A stretch of 64,000 bases of DNA from JBBQXK01 sp052387255 (GTDB lineage: Bacteria; Pseudomonadota; Alphaproteobacteria; Rhodobacterales; Rhodobacteraceae). Shown piece by piece: positions 26,389 through 35,046 of this stretch. The DNA lies in the NCBI GenBank assembly GCA_052387255.1, contig JBQTJI010000013.1, positions 1-64,000 on the forward strand. The letters run 5' to 3'. Made by a program: the position numbers and the translations under genes. Numbering within the stretch: position 1 is the stretch's first letter; every line of letters starts with the position of its first letter. A model generated the notes under the pieces. It was not told the origin of the DNA and did no database searches. It worked only from the letters and a program-made list of their open reading frames with translations.

Positions 26389-27537
26389 ATGCGCACTCTT
26401 CGCAGGTCAGGTGCAACGCGTCTGACACCGCTGCTTGTATGCTTTGCAGCAGGCAGCCTGTACGGATGGAGCGGCCTGTCCCAGGTCGTCCGGGCAAAAT
26501 TTGACGTGGGCCATACGCAGGTTGGTCAGGTGTTTTCTGTGGCCATCCTGGCGTTCACCCTGGGGGTGCTCCTGGCACCGATGCTGGCGCGGCATGTCGG
26601 AACGGCGCGCGGCATGGCCCTCGCGGCCCTGGCCGGGGCCGCCTGCCTTGCGGCGGTGGCCGTTGCCAGGACATTTGTGCAGGTTCTGCTGGGCTATGGT
26701 GCCGGGTTTGGCCTCTGTGCCGGACTGGTCTATGCACTGGCGCTGACGCTGGCCGCGCGGACGGGTCCCCGCGTGACGGCTGTGGCCGTCGCCGGCTTTG
26801 GTCTTGGCGGGATCCTGTTCGGCACCCTGTTCCGGCGCGCCGCGGCAGCGGGGGCCGGACTGGACGCGCTGTGGCCCGCCGCAGCCCTGCTTGGCGCGGC
26901 AGCGCTGGTTGCCCTTGCAGCGCCGCAATCCGTCGATCCGGCTGACCCGAAGGATCCTGGCACGCAGCCATCCGCCGCCAGCGCGCACCAGCGCATGCTT
27001 CTCTGGATGGTGTTCTTCGGCGGGTCGGCTGCGGGCCTGATGGTGCTCGGCCAATCGACAGCGATGGTCGAGGATCTGGGCGCAAGTGTCACGCTGTCGA
27101 CGGCAGTCGTCGCCGGGGTCGCAGCCGGCAACACCGGAGGTCGGCTGCTGGTGGCAGTTGCCGCCACCCGCTTTGGCGCGGCGCGCATCCTGCAGGCAGC
27201 GCTGGCCGTGGTCTGCTGCGGGCTGGCGGTCCTCCTGATGGCAGCAGGGCCGGGCATGGCGCTGACCGGGGCGGTGACGGTGGCCACCGGCTATGGCCTG
27301 GTCGCCGCTTCCGTCCCGGTCATGACCCGCGAAATCGCCGGGACTGCAGGGTTTGCCCGCGCCTTTGGCCCTGTCTTCACCGCCTGGGGTGTGGCCGGAC
27401 TGGTGGCCCCCTGGGCCGCCGGGGCGATGCGCGACGCTTCCGGCAGCTTTGCGCTGCCGCTGCTGGCAGCACTCGGGCTGGCGGGGGCTGCTGCTGTCGT
27501 CGCGTTCGCGTTGCGGTCCGGTGCGCGGTCCGGCTGA
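26389..27537 (+). CDS. MFS transporter
   Basis: This 382-residue major facilitator superfamily protein has about twelve hydrophobic segments, beginning TPLLVCFAAGSLYGWSGLSQVV. The central loop is around residues 180-205. The general pattern (GWSGLS near the start, NTGGRLLVAV in the second half) is like the oxalate/formate antiporter group of small carboxylate carriers. It is transcribed away from the thiolase gene and shares the operator region with it. It may import or export an acid related to the pathway. The substrate is not known. Confidence 0.85.
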   Translation: MRTLRRSGATRLTPLLVCFAAGSLYGWSGLSQVVRAKFDVGHTQVGQVFSVAILAFTLGVLLAPMLARHVGTARGMALAALAGAACLAAVAVARTFVQVLLGYGAGFGLCAGLVYALALTLAARTGPRVTAVAVAGFGLGGILFGTLFRRAAAAGAGLDALWPAAALLGAAALVALAAPQSVDPADPKDPGTQPSAASAHQRMLLWMVFFGGSAAGLMVLGQSTAMVEDLGASVTLSTAVVAGVAAGNTGGRLLVAVAATRFGAARILQAALAVVCCGLAVLLMAAGPGMALTGAVTVATGYGLVAASVPVMTREIAGTAGFARAFGPVFTAWGVAGLVAPWAAGAMRDASGSFALPLLAALGLAGAAAVVAFALRSGARSG

Positions 27538-27600
27538 TGGCGGTCACATCGCCCGGATCTGCTTGGCACCCTCCTTTCTGCCCAAAAGGACACTGCCGCC

Positions 27601-28116
27601 ATGCGCGACGCCGATTTCGACGTTCTGTTCATCTGTTCGGGCAACTCCGCCCGGTCGATCTTTGCCGAGGCGTTGTTGCGCGATCCGGAACGCGGCAAGT
27701 TCCAGGCCTTTTCCACCGGCACGCGGCCAGGCTCCGCGCTCAACCCGTTCGCGCTCGAAATCCTTCGGCGCAACGGGCACGACGTGACGACCTTGCGTGC
27801 CAAGCACCTGTCCGAATTCCAGCAGCCCTACTCGGTCGTGATGGATTTCGTCTTCACCGTCTGCGACACGGCGGCGGCAGAGGAATGCCCGCCCTGGCCC
27901 GGCCAGCCGATCACCGGCCATTGGGGCATTGCCGACCCGGTCAAGGCAGAGGGAACCGATGCCGAAAAGGCGCTGGTCTTCGCCCAGACCTACGGGGCCC
28001 TGAAGCGGCGCATCTCCGCCTTCGTCGAACTGCCGTTCGAACAACTGAACCGGCTCGCCCTGCAAACGCAGGTGGACCGGATCGCGCATGACCCCGAGCC
28101 TGCGGCAAAGGTCTGA
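27601..28116 (+). CDS. arsC: arsenate reductase, low-molecular-weight phosphatase type
   Basis: This 171-residue protein of the thioredoxin/glutaredoxin-dependent LMW-phosphatase-like ArsC class has a P-loop near its start (FICSGNSARS, Cys12), which binds arsenate. The second conserved part is FVFTVCDTAAAEECPPWPG, and HWGIADPV carries the catalytic Asp. It reduces arsenate to arsenite in the cytosol. It is followed after five bases by a damaged GAPDH gene. No arsR, arsB/acr3 or arsJ is present, so it is a remnant of a larger arsenic cassette. Confidence 0.88.
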   Translation: MRDADFDVLFICSGNSARSIFAEALLRDPERGKFQAFSTGTRPGSALNPFALEILRRNGHDVTTLRAKHLSEFQQPYSVVMDFVFTVCDTAAAEECPPWPGQPITGHWGIADPVKAEGTDAEKALVFAQTYGALKRRISAFVELPFEQLNRLALQTQVDRIAHDPEPAAKV

Positions 28117-28121
28117 GCCCC

Positions 28122-28588
28122 ATGCCCCGCATTGCCCTGAACGGCCTTGGCCGCATTGGCAACTCGTGCTGCGCGAGTTGATCGACAACGGCATCGGCGG
28201 CGACATCGTCCTCTTGAACGACCCTGTCGGCGAGCCTGAGCAGCACGCCCTGCTCATGGAGTTCGACTCGGTGCACGGTCGCTGGCGGACCCCGGTTGCC
28301 GCCGCCGCTGACGCGCTGACCCTTGACGGCAAGACCATCCGTCTGACTCACGAGAAGACCATCGAGGCGCTGCCACTCGCGAACCTTGGCGTCGATCTGG
28401 TCATCGACTGTACCGGCGTGTTCAAGACGGCGGCGAAGGTTGGCCCCTACTACACTGCCGGGGTAAAGAAGGTCGTGGTCAGCGCGCCGGTCAAGGATGG
28501 CGGGGCGCTGAACCTGGTCTATGGGGTGAACCACCACCTCTATGACGGCTCGCAATCCCTCGTGACGGCCGCGTCCTGCACCACGAAC
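28122..28588 (+). pseudogene. truncated, frameshifted GAPDH (ArsJ-associated type)
   Basis: From ATG 28122 the frame reads MPRIALNGLGRIG, the Rossmann start of glyceraldehyde-3-phosphate dehydrogenase. Then one base is missing at about 28161 (AA instead of a Lys codon) and the protein continues in another frame as LVLRELIDNGIG and further to the catalytic AASCTTN. The match stops after that Asn (28588), losing the whole C-terminal half. The sequence and the place behind arsC fit the arsenic-resistance GAPDH that makes 1-arseno-3-phosphoglycerate for export by ArsJ. It cannot give a working enzyme. Confidence 0.85.
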
Positions 28589-28630
28589 GGCGGACGTCGC
28601 CCAGCGCCGCAATGCCCAGCGCGGCAACCG

Positions 28631-28696
28631 CCCCGGCGCAGGCCGGGGCCTCGGGTCACAGCGCGCCGCTTTTCGGGGTCCCGGCCTGCGCCGGGG
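28631..28696. repeat. large perfect inverted repeat (17-bp arms)
   Basis: CCCCGGCGCAGGCCGGG (28631-28647) and its exact reverse complement (28680-28696) flank 32 bases. It lies just after the breakpoint of the GAPDH pseudogene and before the convergent permease gene. It may be a REP-like dispersed element or a bidirectional terminator. Confidence 0.85.
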
Positions 28697-28732
28697 CGAC
28701 CGGATCACGTCGAAGACGGACGCCCCGACCCG

Positions 28733-29494
28733 TCACTGCCGGATGCGCCAGCCCGTGCGGAAAATCCACCACACCGCCGCCAGGCACAGCCCGGTGAACA
28801 GCGCGATGGCCGCCAGGCTGATCGCCACCGGCACATCCGCCGTGTCGAAGAACGACCAGCGGAACACCGACATCAGGTACACCACCGGATTGAACAGCGC
28901 GATGGTCCGCCACACCCCCGGCAGCATGTCGATGCTGTAAAAGCTGCCGCCCAGAAAGATCAGCGGCGTCAGCACCAGAAGCGGGATCAGCTGCAACTGC
29001 TGGAAATCCTTGGCCCAGATGCCGATGATGAAGCCGAACAGCGAAAAGCTGAAACTGGTCAGGGCCAACAGCGCCAGCATCGCCAGGGGGTGCGCAATCG
29101 GCAGGTCCACGAACAGGTACGCCGTCGCCAGAATCACCAGTCCGATCAGGATCGACTTCACCGCCGCCGCTCCGACATAGCCGATGACGATCTCCAGATA
29201 GCTGACCGGAGCCGACAGAAGCTCATAGATCGACCCGATGAACTTGGGGAAATGGATGGCGAAGGACGCGTTCGACACCGATTGCGTGACCACCGTCAGC
29301 ATGATCAGGCCCGGCACGATGAAGGCGCCATAACTCACGCCCTCGACCGTTTCGATGCGGGACCCGATGGCCGCGCCGAACACGACGAAGTAAAGCGAGG
29401 TCGAGATCACCGGAGAGATGAGCGATTCCATGATGGTGCGCCGGAACCGCGCCATTTCGCGCGCAAAGATCACCCGGATTGCGGAAAGGTTCAT
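28733..29494 (-). CDS. ABC-2 type transporter permease
   Basis: This 253-residue inner-membrane protein of the ABC-2 export family has about six hydrophobic segments and starts MNLSAIRVIFAREMARFRRT. The characteristic region TPLIFLGGSFYSIDMLP lies in the second half. With the ATPase gene upstream (stop/start overlap of four bases) it makes a two-gene exporter of the YadGH/NodIJ/DrrAB kind. Substrate unknown. Confidence 0.92.
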   Translation of the reverse strand: MNLSAIRVIFAREMARFRRTIMESLISPVISTSLYFVVFGAAIGSRIETVEGVSYGAFIVPGLIMLTVVTQSVSNASFAIHFPKFIGSIYELLSAPVSYLEIVIGYVGAAAVKSILIGLVILATAYLFVDLPIAHPLAMLALLALTSFSFSLFGFIIGIWAKDFQQLQLIPLLVLTPLIFLGGSFYSIDMLPGVWRTIALFNPVVYLMSVFRWSFFDTADVPVAISLAAIALFTGLCLAAVWWIFRTGWRIRQ

Positions 29495-30438
29495 GCCTGC
29501 CCCCCGGCCGGTTGCCCATGCACCAGCCCGACAAAGATGTCCTCAAGGCTCGATTGCCGCGTCGCAAGGTCGGTCATCTGCAACCCGGCGGCGCGCAGGT
29601 CGCCCAGGAAGGTGACGATGCCCGTGCGCTCGCCCTTGGTGTCATAGGTGTAGATCAGGCTGCGCCCCTCGGGGCCAAGGTCCAGCGCATAGCGCGCCAG
29701 TGCCTCGGGCACGGACGAAATGGGTGCCGCCAGGTCGACCTGCAACTGCTTCCGGCCCATGCGCTTCATCAGGCTGGCCTTGTCCTCGACCAGCAGGATC
29801 TCGCCCTTGTTGATCACGCCCACGCGGTCGGCGATGGCCTCGGCCTCCTCGATGTAATGCGTGGTCAGGATGATCGTCACCCCCTGCGCCCGCAGGTCGG
29901 CCACCACCGCCCACATGTCGCGGCGCAGTTCCACGTCCACGCCCGCCGTCGGCTCGTCCAGGAACAGCACGCGCGGCTCGTGCGCCAGGGCCTTGGCAAT
30001 CAGCACGCGCCGCTTCATGCCGCCCGACAGGGGCATGATCGTGCTGTCCTTCTTGTCCCACAGCGACAACTGCCGCAGCACCTTTTCCACATGGGCGGGA
30101 TCGGGCGCGCGCCCGAACAGCCCGCGCGAAAAGCTGACGGCGTTGAACACCTTCTCGAACGGCTCCAGCGTGATTTCCTGCGGCACCAGGCCGATCAGCC
30201 TGCGCGCCGCGCGAAACGCGCGCGCCACGTCGTGGCCGCCGACCGTGATGCTGCCCGAGGTCGGCTGCACGATGCCGCAGATGGCCGAGATCAGCGTGGT
30301 CTTGCCCGCCCCGTTCGGCCCCAGCAGCGCCAGGATCTCGCCCTCCTCGATCTCGAGGTTGACCGACTTCAGCGCCTGGAACCCCGACGCATAGGTCTTG
30401 GTCAGGTTCTGCACGGAAACGATGGACGGCATGGACAC
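29491..30438 (-). CDS. ABC-2 type transporter ATP-binding protein
   Basis: The 315-residue ATPase has Walker A GPNGAGKTT, the Q-loop GLVPQE, the signature LSGGMKRRVLIAKAL, Walker B VLFLDEPTAGVD and switch TTHYIEEAE. About 90 extra residues follow the nucleotide-binding domain, as in YadG/CcmA-like exporters. The ATG at 30432 (MPSIVSVQ) is a possible alternative start. It forms an exporter with the downstream permease. Confidence 0.92.
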   Translation of the reverse strand: MSMPSIVSVQNLTKTYASGFQALKSVNLEIEEGEILALLGPNGAGKTTLISAICGIVQPTSGSITVGGHDVARAFRAARRLIGLVPQEITLEPFEKVFNAVSFSRGLFGRAPDPAHVEKVLRQLSLWDKKDSTIMPLSGGMKRRVLIAKALAHEPRVLFLDEPTAGVDVELRRDMWAVVADLRAQGVTIILTTHYIEEAEAIADRVGVINKGEILLVEDKASLMKRMGRKQLQVDLAAPISSVPEALARYALDLGPEGRSLIYTYDTKGERTGIVTFLGDLRAAGLQMTDLATRQSSLEDIFVGLVHGQPAGGQA

Positions 30439-30510
30439 CCCGGCATCAGCAACGCCAGACCCTACCCTGCCCCGCCGCCAAGGCCAAGGGCCGGTCGCCC
30501 GCGCCGCCGG

Positions 30511-31224
30511 TCACGCCAGCGTCAGCGTCACCCGCCGGTTCTGGCGGCCCTTCTTCTCGATGCGGCCGATCTCGACCCGCCCCACCTCGGCGGTGCGGGC
30601 CACATGCGTGCCGCCGCAGGGCTGCAGGTCGATCAGGCCGTCGCCCTCGCCGATCTGCACCAGACGGATCCGCCCCTGCCCCATCGGCGGCCTCACCGAC
30701 ATCGTCTTGACCAGCCCCGGATTGGCCAGAAGCTCGTCATCCGTGATCCAGTCGTCCAGCACGGCCAAGTCGCGCCCGATCAGCGCGTTCAGGCTCGCCT
30801 CCAGCCCCGCGACATCGTCCGGCGGGTCGGGCATGTCGAAGTCCAGCCGTCCGCGCCCGTCGCCGATCTGCCCCCCCGTCACCGGCAGCGGGATGACCAC
30901 CGACAAGAGGTGCAGCGCGGTATGCACCCGCATGTGGCGGTGCCGCCGGTCCCAGTCCAGCCGCTGCAGCACGGGTGCCCCGATGGGCGGCATCGTCGCG
31001 GGCTCGGCCGGCACCAGCGCCACGCCGTCCGCCGCTTTGACCGCCGTCGCCACCACGATCCGCCCGCCGTCCCAGTCGAGCACCCCCGAATCCCCCGGCT
31101 GCCCGCCGCCCGTGGCATAGAACACCGTCCGATCCAGCACGATCCCCCCCTCGGGCGTATGGGCGATCACGCGGGCGGGGGCCTCGGCCAGATAGGCATC
31201 GTGCCGGTACAGAAGCTCGGTCAT
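30511..31224 (-). CDS. alanyl-tRNA editing protein AlaX
   Basis: This 237-residue free-standing editing domain related to AlaRS removes mischarged Ser or Gly from tRNA-Ala. The zinc ligands are HTALH (His101, His105) and CGGTH (Cys203, His207). The start ATG overlaps the stop of the MscS-type gene (ATGA). The frame is open upstream within that gene but only this part matches the family. Confidence 0.9.
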   Translation of the reverse strand: MTELLYRHDAYLAEAPARVIAHTPEGGIVLDRTVFYATGGGQPGDSGVLDWDGGRIVVATAVKAADGVALVPAEPATMPPIGAPVLQRLDWDRRHRHMRVHTALHLLSVVIPLPVTGGQIGDGRGRLDFDMPDPPDDVAGLEASLNALIGRDLAVLDDWITDDELLANPGLVKTMSVRPPMGQGRIRLVQIGEGDGLIDLQPCGGTHVARTAEVGRVEIGRIEKKGRQNRRVTLTLA

Positions 31225-33722
31225 CAGGCCTGTCCTTCGGGGTCTGGGGGCGTCGGCACGGGCGGGGCTGCCCGGCCCCGCCGCGCGGCGGGCGCGCGCC
31301 GTTTGCCAAGGGCAGGGGCGGGCGCTGCGACCGTCGCCCCCGCCTGCAGCAGCGCCGCAATCTCGGGCGCATTGCGCAGCGTGATCTCGGACTGCGCGAA
31401 GGGAATCTCGACGCCCTCTTCGGCGAACCGCTGCACGATCTGGTGGTTGATCTCGGACCGCACGGACAGGGTGAAGTTCACGTCGCGCAGGATCACCCGC
31501 ACCTCGAAGTTCATCGCATCCGCCCCGAACCCCATGAACGCCACCACCGGCGCCGGGTTCAGGATCACCAGCGGTTGCGCCTCGGCAATCTCGCGCAGGA
31601 TGCGCTCGACCGCCCGCGTGTCGGTGCCGAAGGCCACGCCCACCGGCACGATCAGCCGCCCCGTCAGGTTGTAGCGCGTCCAGTTCGTCACCTGCCCCGC
31701 GATCAGGTCGGTGTTCGGCACGATCACGTCCGTCCGGTCGAAGGTCTGGATGCGGGTTGACCGCACCGAGATCGACTTGACCGTCCCCTGCACGCCCCCC
31801 ACCTCGATCCAGTCGCCCTCGGACACCGGGCGCTCGATCAGCAGGATGATGCCGCTGACAAAGTTCGACACGATGTTCTGCAACCCGAACCCGATGCCGA
31901 CCGACAGCGCGCCCGCCACGATGGCCAGCCCCGACAGGTCGATCCCCGTCGCGTTGATCGCGATCAGCGCCGCCAGGAAGATGCCGACATACCCCGTGCC
32001 GGCCAGGATTGCGTTCTGCCCGCCCCGGTCCAGCGTGGTCTTGGGCAGGATGGTCGACCGCAGCGCCCCCTGGAACAGCCGCGTCGCCATGTAGCCCAGG
32101 CCGAAGATCACCGCGAACCACAGAAAATCGGCGGGCGAGATCCGCGTCTGGCCGATCGCGAACCCCTCGCGCAGCCGGGTCCAGACCTCCGAGATGTCGG
32201 ACGACCGCGCCCCCCAGATCAGCGCGAACAAGGGCAGCGAGGCCAGCGTCAGCACGAACGCCACCAGCACCGGCACCAGGCCGTCGCGCCCGTCGCCCTC
32301 GCCGCGCGCGAACAGCGCAAAGACATCGGCGACCAGCGTCTGCACGATGAACAACAGCGCCACCAGCGCCAGCGAGATCGCCGCCGGATAGACCAGCGCC
32401 ACCCCGGCCGAGACATAGCCCACGCCCGCCAAGAGCGGCCCGACAACGGCGGCAATCATGGTGACGCGCGCCACCAGCCCGATCAGCCGGTCGCGATAGC
32501 CGCGCGGCTCGTCCTCGGCGCTCGGCAAATTGGCATGGTGGCGCAACAGCTGCCCCATCCGGTACAGCAGGATGCCCGCCAGCAGGATGATCGGAAACGC
32601 CAGCACCGCCGTCGCCTGCTCGGGCGACCGCAGCGGGTCCATCACCGAACGACGCAGCGATTCCAGCGCCAGCACCATTCCCAGCGCCGTGGCATACAGC
32701 CTGCCCTCGCGCCGCTGGTCGTCCGACAGGCCCAGGTGCGCCACCGTCAGCGTGTTCTTGGGGAACACCCGGAACCCCAGCCAGCGCGCGGCAAACACCG
32801 CAAAGGCCACGCCGGTCAGGCGTTCCAGCACCACCGTGCCCAGCGGACCCGGCAGGCCGCTGGCCCGCGCCGCCATCGTCAGCGCAAGGACCCCCGCCAC
32901 CGGCACCACGATCTGCCCCAGCGAGGCCAGCAGCGCCCAGATTTCGCGGCCCCGCGCCGAGGCCCGCTCCTGCACCAGATAGGGTAGCCGCTCGAACCAG
33001 CGCCGCCCGCGCCAGACCAGCGCCACGCCGAACATCACCAGCCCCAGGATCAGCGGGATCTTGTCGGCCAGGTCGGCGCGCACATCGGCGTCGGCCCAGT
33101 TCCGCCTGCCCTCATGCCAGATGTTCGTGACCGTCTCGCCCAGGCTGCGCAGCGCCTCGGGCCAGTTGGCCGGGTTCACCGGCATCGGCCACAGCCGCAT
33201 CAGCTCGTCCGCCTGGCGTTCGCGCAAGGTCCGGTCGATCTCGCGCACCAGTCCGTCGGCGCGGCTGTAGGCCTCTTCCGCCGCCAGCACCGGGGCCTGG
33301 AACTGCACCAGCTGCTCGGTCAGTTCGCGGCGGCGGGTGGCGATCTCCCCGGCCTCGGTCTCGCCTTCGGCAGGTGCGGCGCCAAGCGCCGCGATCTGGC
33401 CGCGCAATGTGGCGATGCGGGTCGCGTTGCTGCCCTGCGCCGCCAGGAACGCCGCCCGCCAGTCCACGATCTGCGCCCGCTGCTGTTCCAGCAGCAGGCC
33501 ACTGGCGACGCCCCCGGCAATCATCGCCTCGGCCCGGCGGGCCAGCCTTTCCCAGGCCGCATAGTCCAGGTCGCTGGCCGTCGGGCCCTGCACCGCGCCC
33601 GCCGACGCGGTGGCGGGGCCGACCGGGGTCTGCGCGGTGGCCAGCCCCGCCGCCAAAACCAGGGCCAGGGCCAGCCACAGCACCCGAAAACCCTGTGCCG
33701 CACCAGCGGCATGATCAGCCAA
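31224..33722 (-). CDS. mechanosensitive ion channel, DUF3772/MscS type
   Basis: This large MscS-family channel has about 832 residues. A signal peptide (VLWLALALVLAAGLATA) leads into a periplasmic, Glu/Ala-rich domain of DUF3772 type. A multi-segment membrane domain follows, and then the MscS pore and beta domain (NIVSNFVSGIILLIERP, GTVKSISVRSTRIQTFD, VPNTDLI). It relieves hypo-osmotic pressure at the inner membrane. No ATG is available at the N-terminus. TTG at 33722 gives a charged N-region but sits inside an AT-rich palindrome. GTG at 33683 is an alternative. The coding region ends with a four-base overlap onto alaX. Confidence 0.85.
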   Translation of the reverse strand: MADHAAGAAQGFRVLWLALALVLAAGLATAQTPVGPATASAGAVQGPTASDLDYAAWERLARRAEAMIAGGVASGLLLEQQRAQIVDWRAAFLAAQGSNATRIATLRGQIAALGAAPAEGETEAGEIATRRRELTEQLVQFQAPVLAAEEAYSRADGLVREIDRTLRERQADELMRLWPMPVNPANWPEALRSLGETVTNIWHEGRRNWADADVRADLADKIPLILGLVMFGVALVWRGRRWFERLPYLVQERASARGREIWALLASLGQIVVPVAGVLALTMAARASGLPGPLGTVVLERLTGVAFAVFAARWLGFRVFPKNTLTVAHLGLSDDQRREGRLYATALGMVLALESLRRSVMDPLRSPEQATAVLAFPIILLAGILLYRMGQLLRHHANLPSAEDEPRGYRDRLIGLVARVTMIAAVVGPLLAGVGYVSAGVALVYPAAISLALVALLFIVQTLVADVFALFARGEGDGRDGLVPVLVAFVLTLASLPLFALIWGARSSDISEVWTRLREGFAIGQTRISPADFLWFAVIFGLGYMATRLFQGALRSTILPKTTLDRGGQNAILAGTGYVGIFLAALIAINATGIDLSGLAIVAGALSVGIGFGLQNIVSNFVSGIILLIERPVSEGDWIEVGGVQGTVKSISVRSTRIQTFDRTDVIVPNTDLIAGQVTNWTRYNLTGRLIVPVGVAFGTDTRAVERILREIAEAQPLVILNPAPVVAFMGFGADAMNFEVRVILRDVNFTLSVRSEINHQIVQRFAEEGVEIPFAQSEITLRNAPEIAALLQAGATVAAPAPALGKRRAPAARRGRAAPPVPTPPDPEGQA

Positions 33723-33763
33723 TTTTTTTCGAAAAAAATTGCAAAATTTTTCCAAAAATTTTG
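33721..33763. repeat. pair of AT-rich palindromes
   Basis: AATTTTTTTCGAAAAAAATT (33721-33740) is a perfect 20-bp palindrome. Next to it, 10-bp arms CAAAATTTTT/AAAAATTTTG surround CC (33742-33763). This is exceptional in high-GC DNA. It lies between cysK and the MscS gene and may act as terminator or as a structural element. A similar pair is at 50848-50889. Confidence 0.85.
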
Positions 33764-33862
33764 GGCCCCCGGTGCCCCGCTCTGCTCCGGGCGGGCCAGG
33801 CGTCCGGCCCGGTCTTGCCCGCCCCGGCAGCAGCCGCGTCGGGATGCGCCCTGCCCGTCCCC

Positions 33863-34897
33863 TCATGTGTCGGCAAAGACCGGCGGTATGGGGCGCGGCG
33901 CGCGGTCCAGCCAGTCGGGCACGGGCAGGCCTTTTTCCTTCAGGAACGTGGGGTTGTACAGTTTCGACTGATACCGGTTGCCATAGTCGCACAGGATCGT
34001 CACGATGGTGTGCCCCGGCCCCATCGCACGCGCCATGCGGATCGCCCCGGCGATGTTGATCCCGGTCGATCCGCCCATGCACAGCCCCTCGTCCGTCAGC
34101 AGGTCAAAGACGATGGGCAGCGCCTCGGCATCGGGGATGCGCCAGCTGAAATCGGGCGTGAACCCTTCAAGGTTCGCGGTGATGCGCCCCTGCCCGATGC
34201 CCTCGGTGATCGAAGTGCCGGGGCTTTCCAGAACGCCCTCGGTGTAGAAGGCATGCAGCGCCGCCCCCTCGGGGTCGGCCAGGCCGATCTTGACGCCCTT
34301 GGGTTGCAGGGCCAGCGCGACACCGGCCAGCGTGCCGCCCGAACCGACGGCACAGACAAATCCGTCCACGCGGCCCTGCGTCTGTTCCCAGATCTCCGGC
34401 CCGGTGGTTTCCACATGCGCCAGACGGTTCGCGACGTTGTCGAACTGGTTGGCCCAGACCGCGCCGTTCGGTTCGGTTCGTGCAAGTTCGTCGGCCAGGC
34501 GGCCCGAATACCGGACATAATTGTTCGGATTGCGATAGGGTGCCGCCGGAACCTGTACCAGCTCGGCCCCCGCCAAACGCAGCATGTCCTTCTTTTCCTG
34601 GCTCTGCGTCTCGGGGATCACGATGACCGTGCGGAACCCCATCGACGCGCCGACCAGCGCCAACCCGATGCCGGTGTTCCCGGCAGTGCCCTCGACAATC
34701 GTGCCACCCGGTTTCAGGTCGCCCCGCGCCACCGCGTCGCGGATGATGTACAGCGCCGCCCGGTCCTTGACCGACTGGCCGGGGTTCAGGAACTCGCACT
34801 TGCCCAGGATCTCGCAGCCCGTCATCTCGCTGGCCCGGCGCAGCCGCAGAAGCGGCGTCTGCCCGATGGCGTCGGCAAGGTCGGTGGAGGTGCGCAT
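33863..34897 (-). CDS. cysK: cysteine synthase A
   Basis: This PLP-dependent O-acetylserine sulfhydrylase has 344 residues. The Schiff-base Lys is Lys44 in PGQSVKDRAA, the phosphate loop is EGTAGNTGIG, and GSGGTLAG and GGSTGIN are present. It makes cysteine from O-acetylserine and sulfide. The start MRTSTDLADAIG at 34897 fits the family; an in-frame ATG at 34933 would add 12 residues. In Rhodobacter sphaeroides cysK lies with trgAB in a tellurite resistance region, and the same neighbours occur here upstream. Confidence 0.93.
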   Translation of the reverse strand: MRTSTDLADAIGQTPLLRLRRASEMTGCEILGKCEFLNPGQSVKDRAALYIIRDAVARGDLKPGGTIVEGTAGNTGIGLALVGASMGFRTVIVIPETQSQEKKDMLRLAGAELVQVPAAPYRNPNNYVRYSGRLADELARTEPNGAVWANQFDNVANRLAHVETTGPEIWEQTQGRVDGFVCAVGSGGTLAGVALALQPKGVKIGLADPEGAALHAFYTEGVLESPGTSITEGIGQGRITANLEGFTPDFSWRIPDAEALPIVFDLLTDEGLCMGGSTGINIAGAIRMARAMGPGHTIVTILCDYGNRYQSKLYNPTFLKEKGLPVPDWLDRAPRPIPPVFADT

Positions 34898-35046
34898 GAC
34901 GTTCGGGCCTTCTCGCAAGGATGCCCCAAGCATTAGGCGCGCGGGGGGCGGAACTCAAGCCGGTCGCGCTCGCCTTGTCCCGGCGGCACGCACCCGACAC
35001 CCCGAACGGACGCCGCAAATCCTTTCCAGATCGTGAATGCGCGTTC

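Noticed and set aside
8640..28588. Integrative element with att sites at tRNA-Gly
   Set aside because: I found no integrase gene and saw no second copy of the tRNA 3' end at the right side of the region. Acquisition is only supported by the broken IS pieces.
29479..31674. 731-codon plus-strand frame over the ABC exporter ATPase and alaX
   Set aside because: Shadow of genes with clear family motifs on the minus strand.
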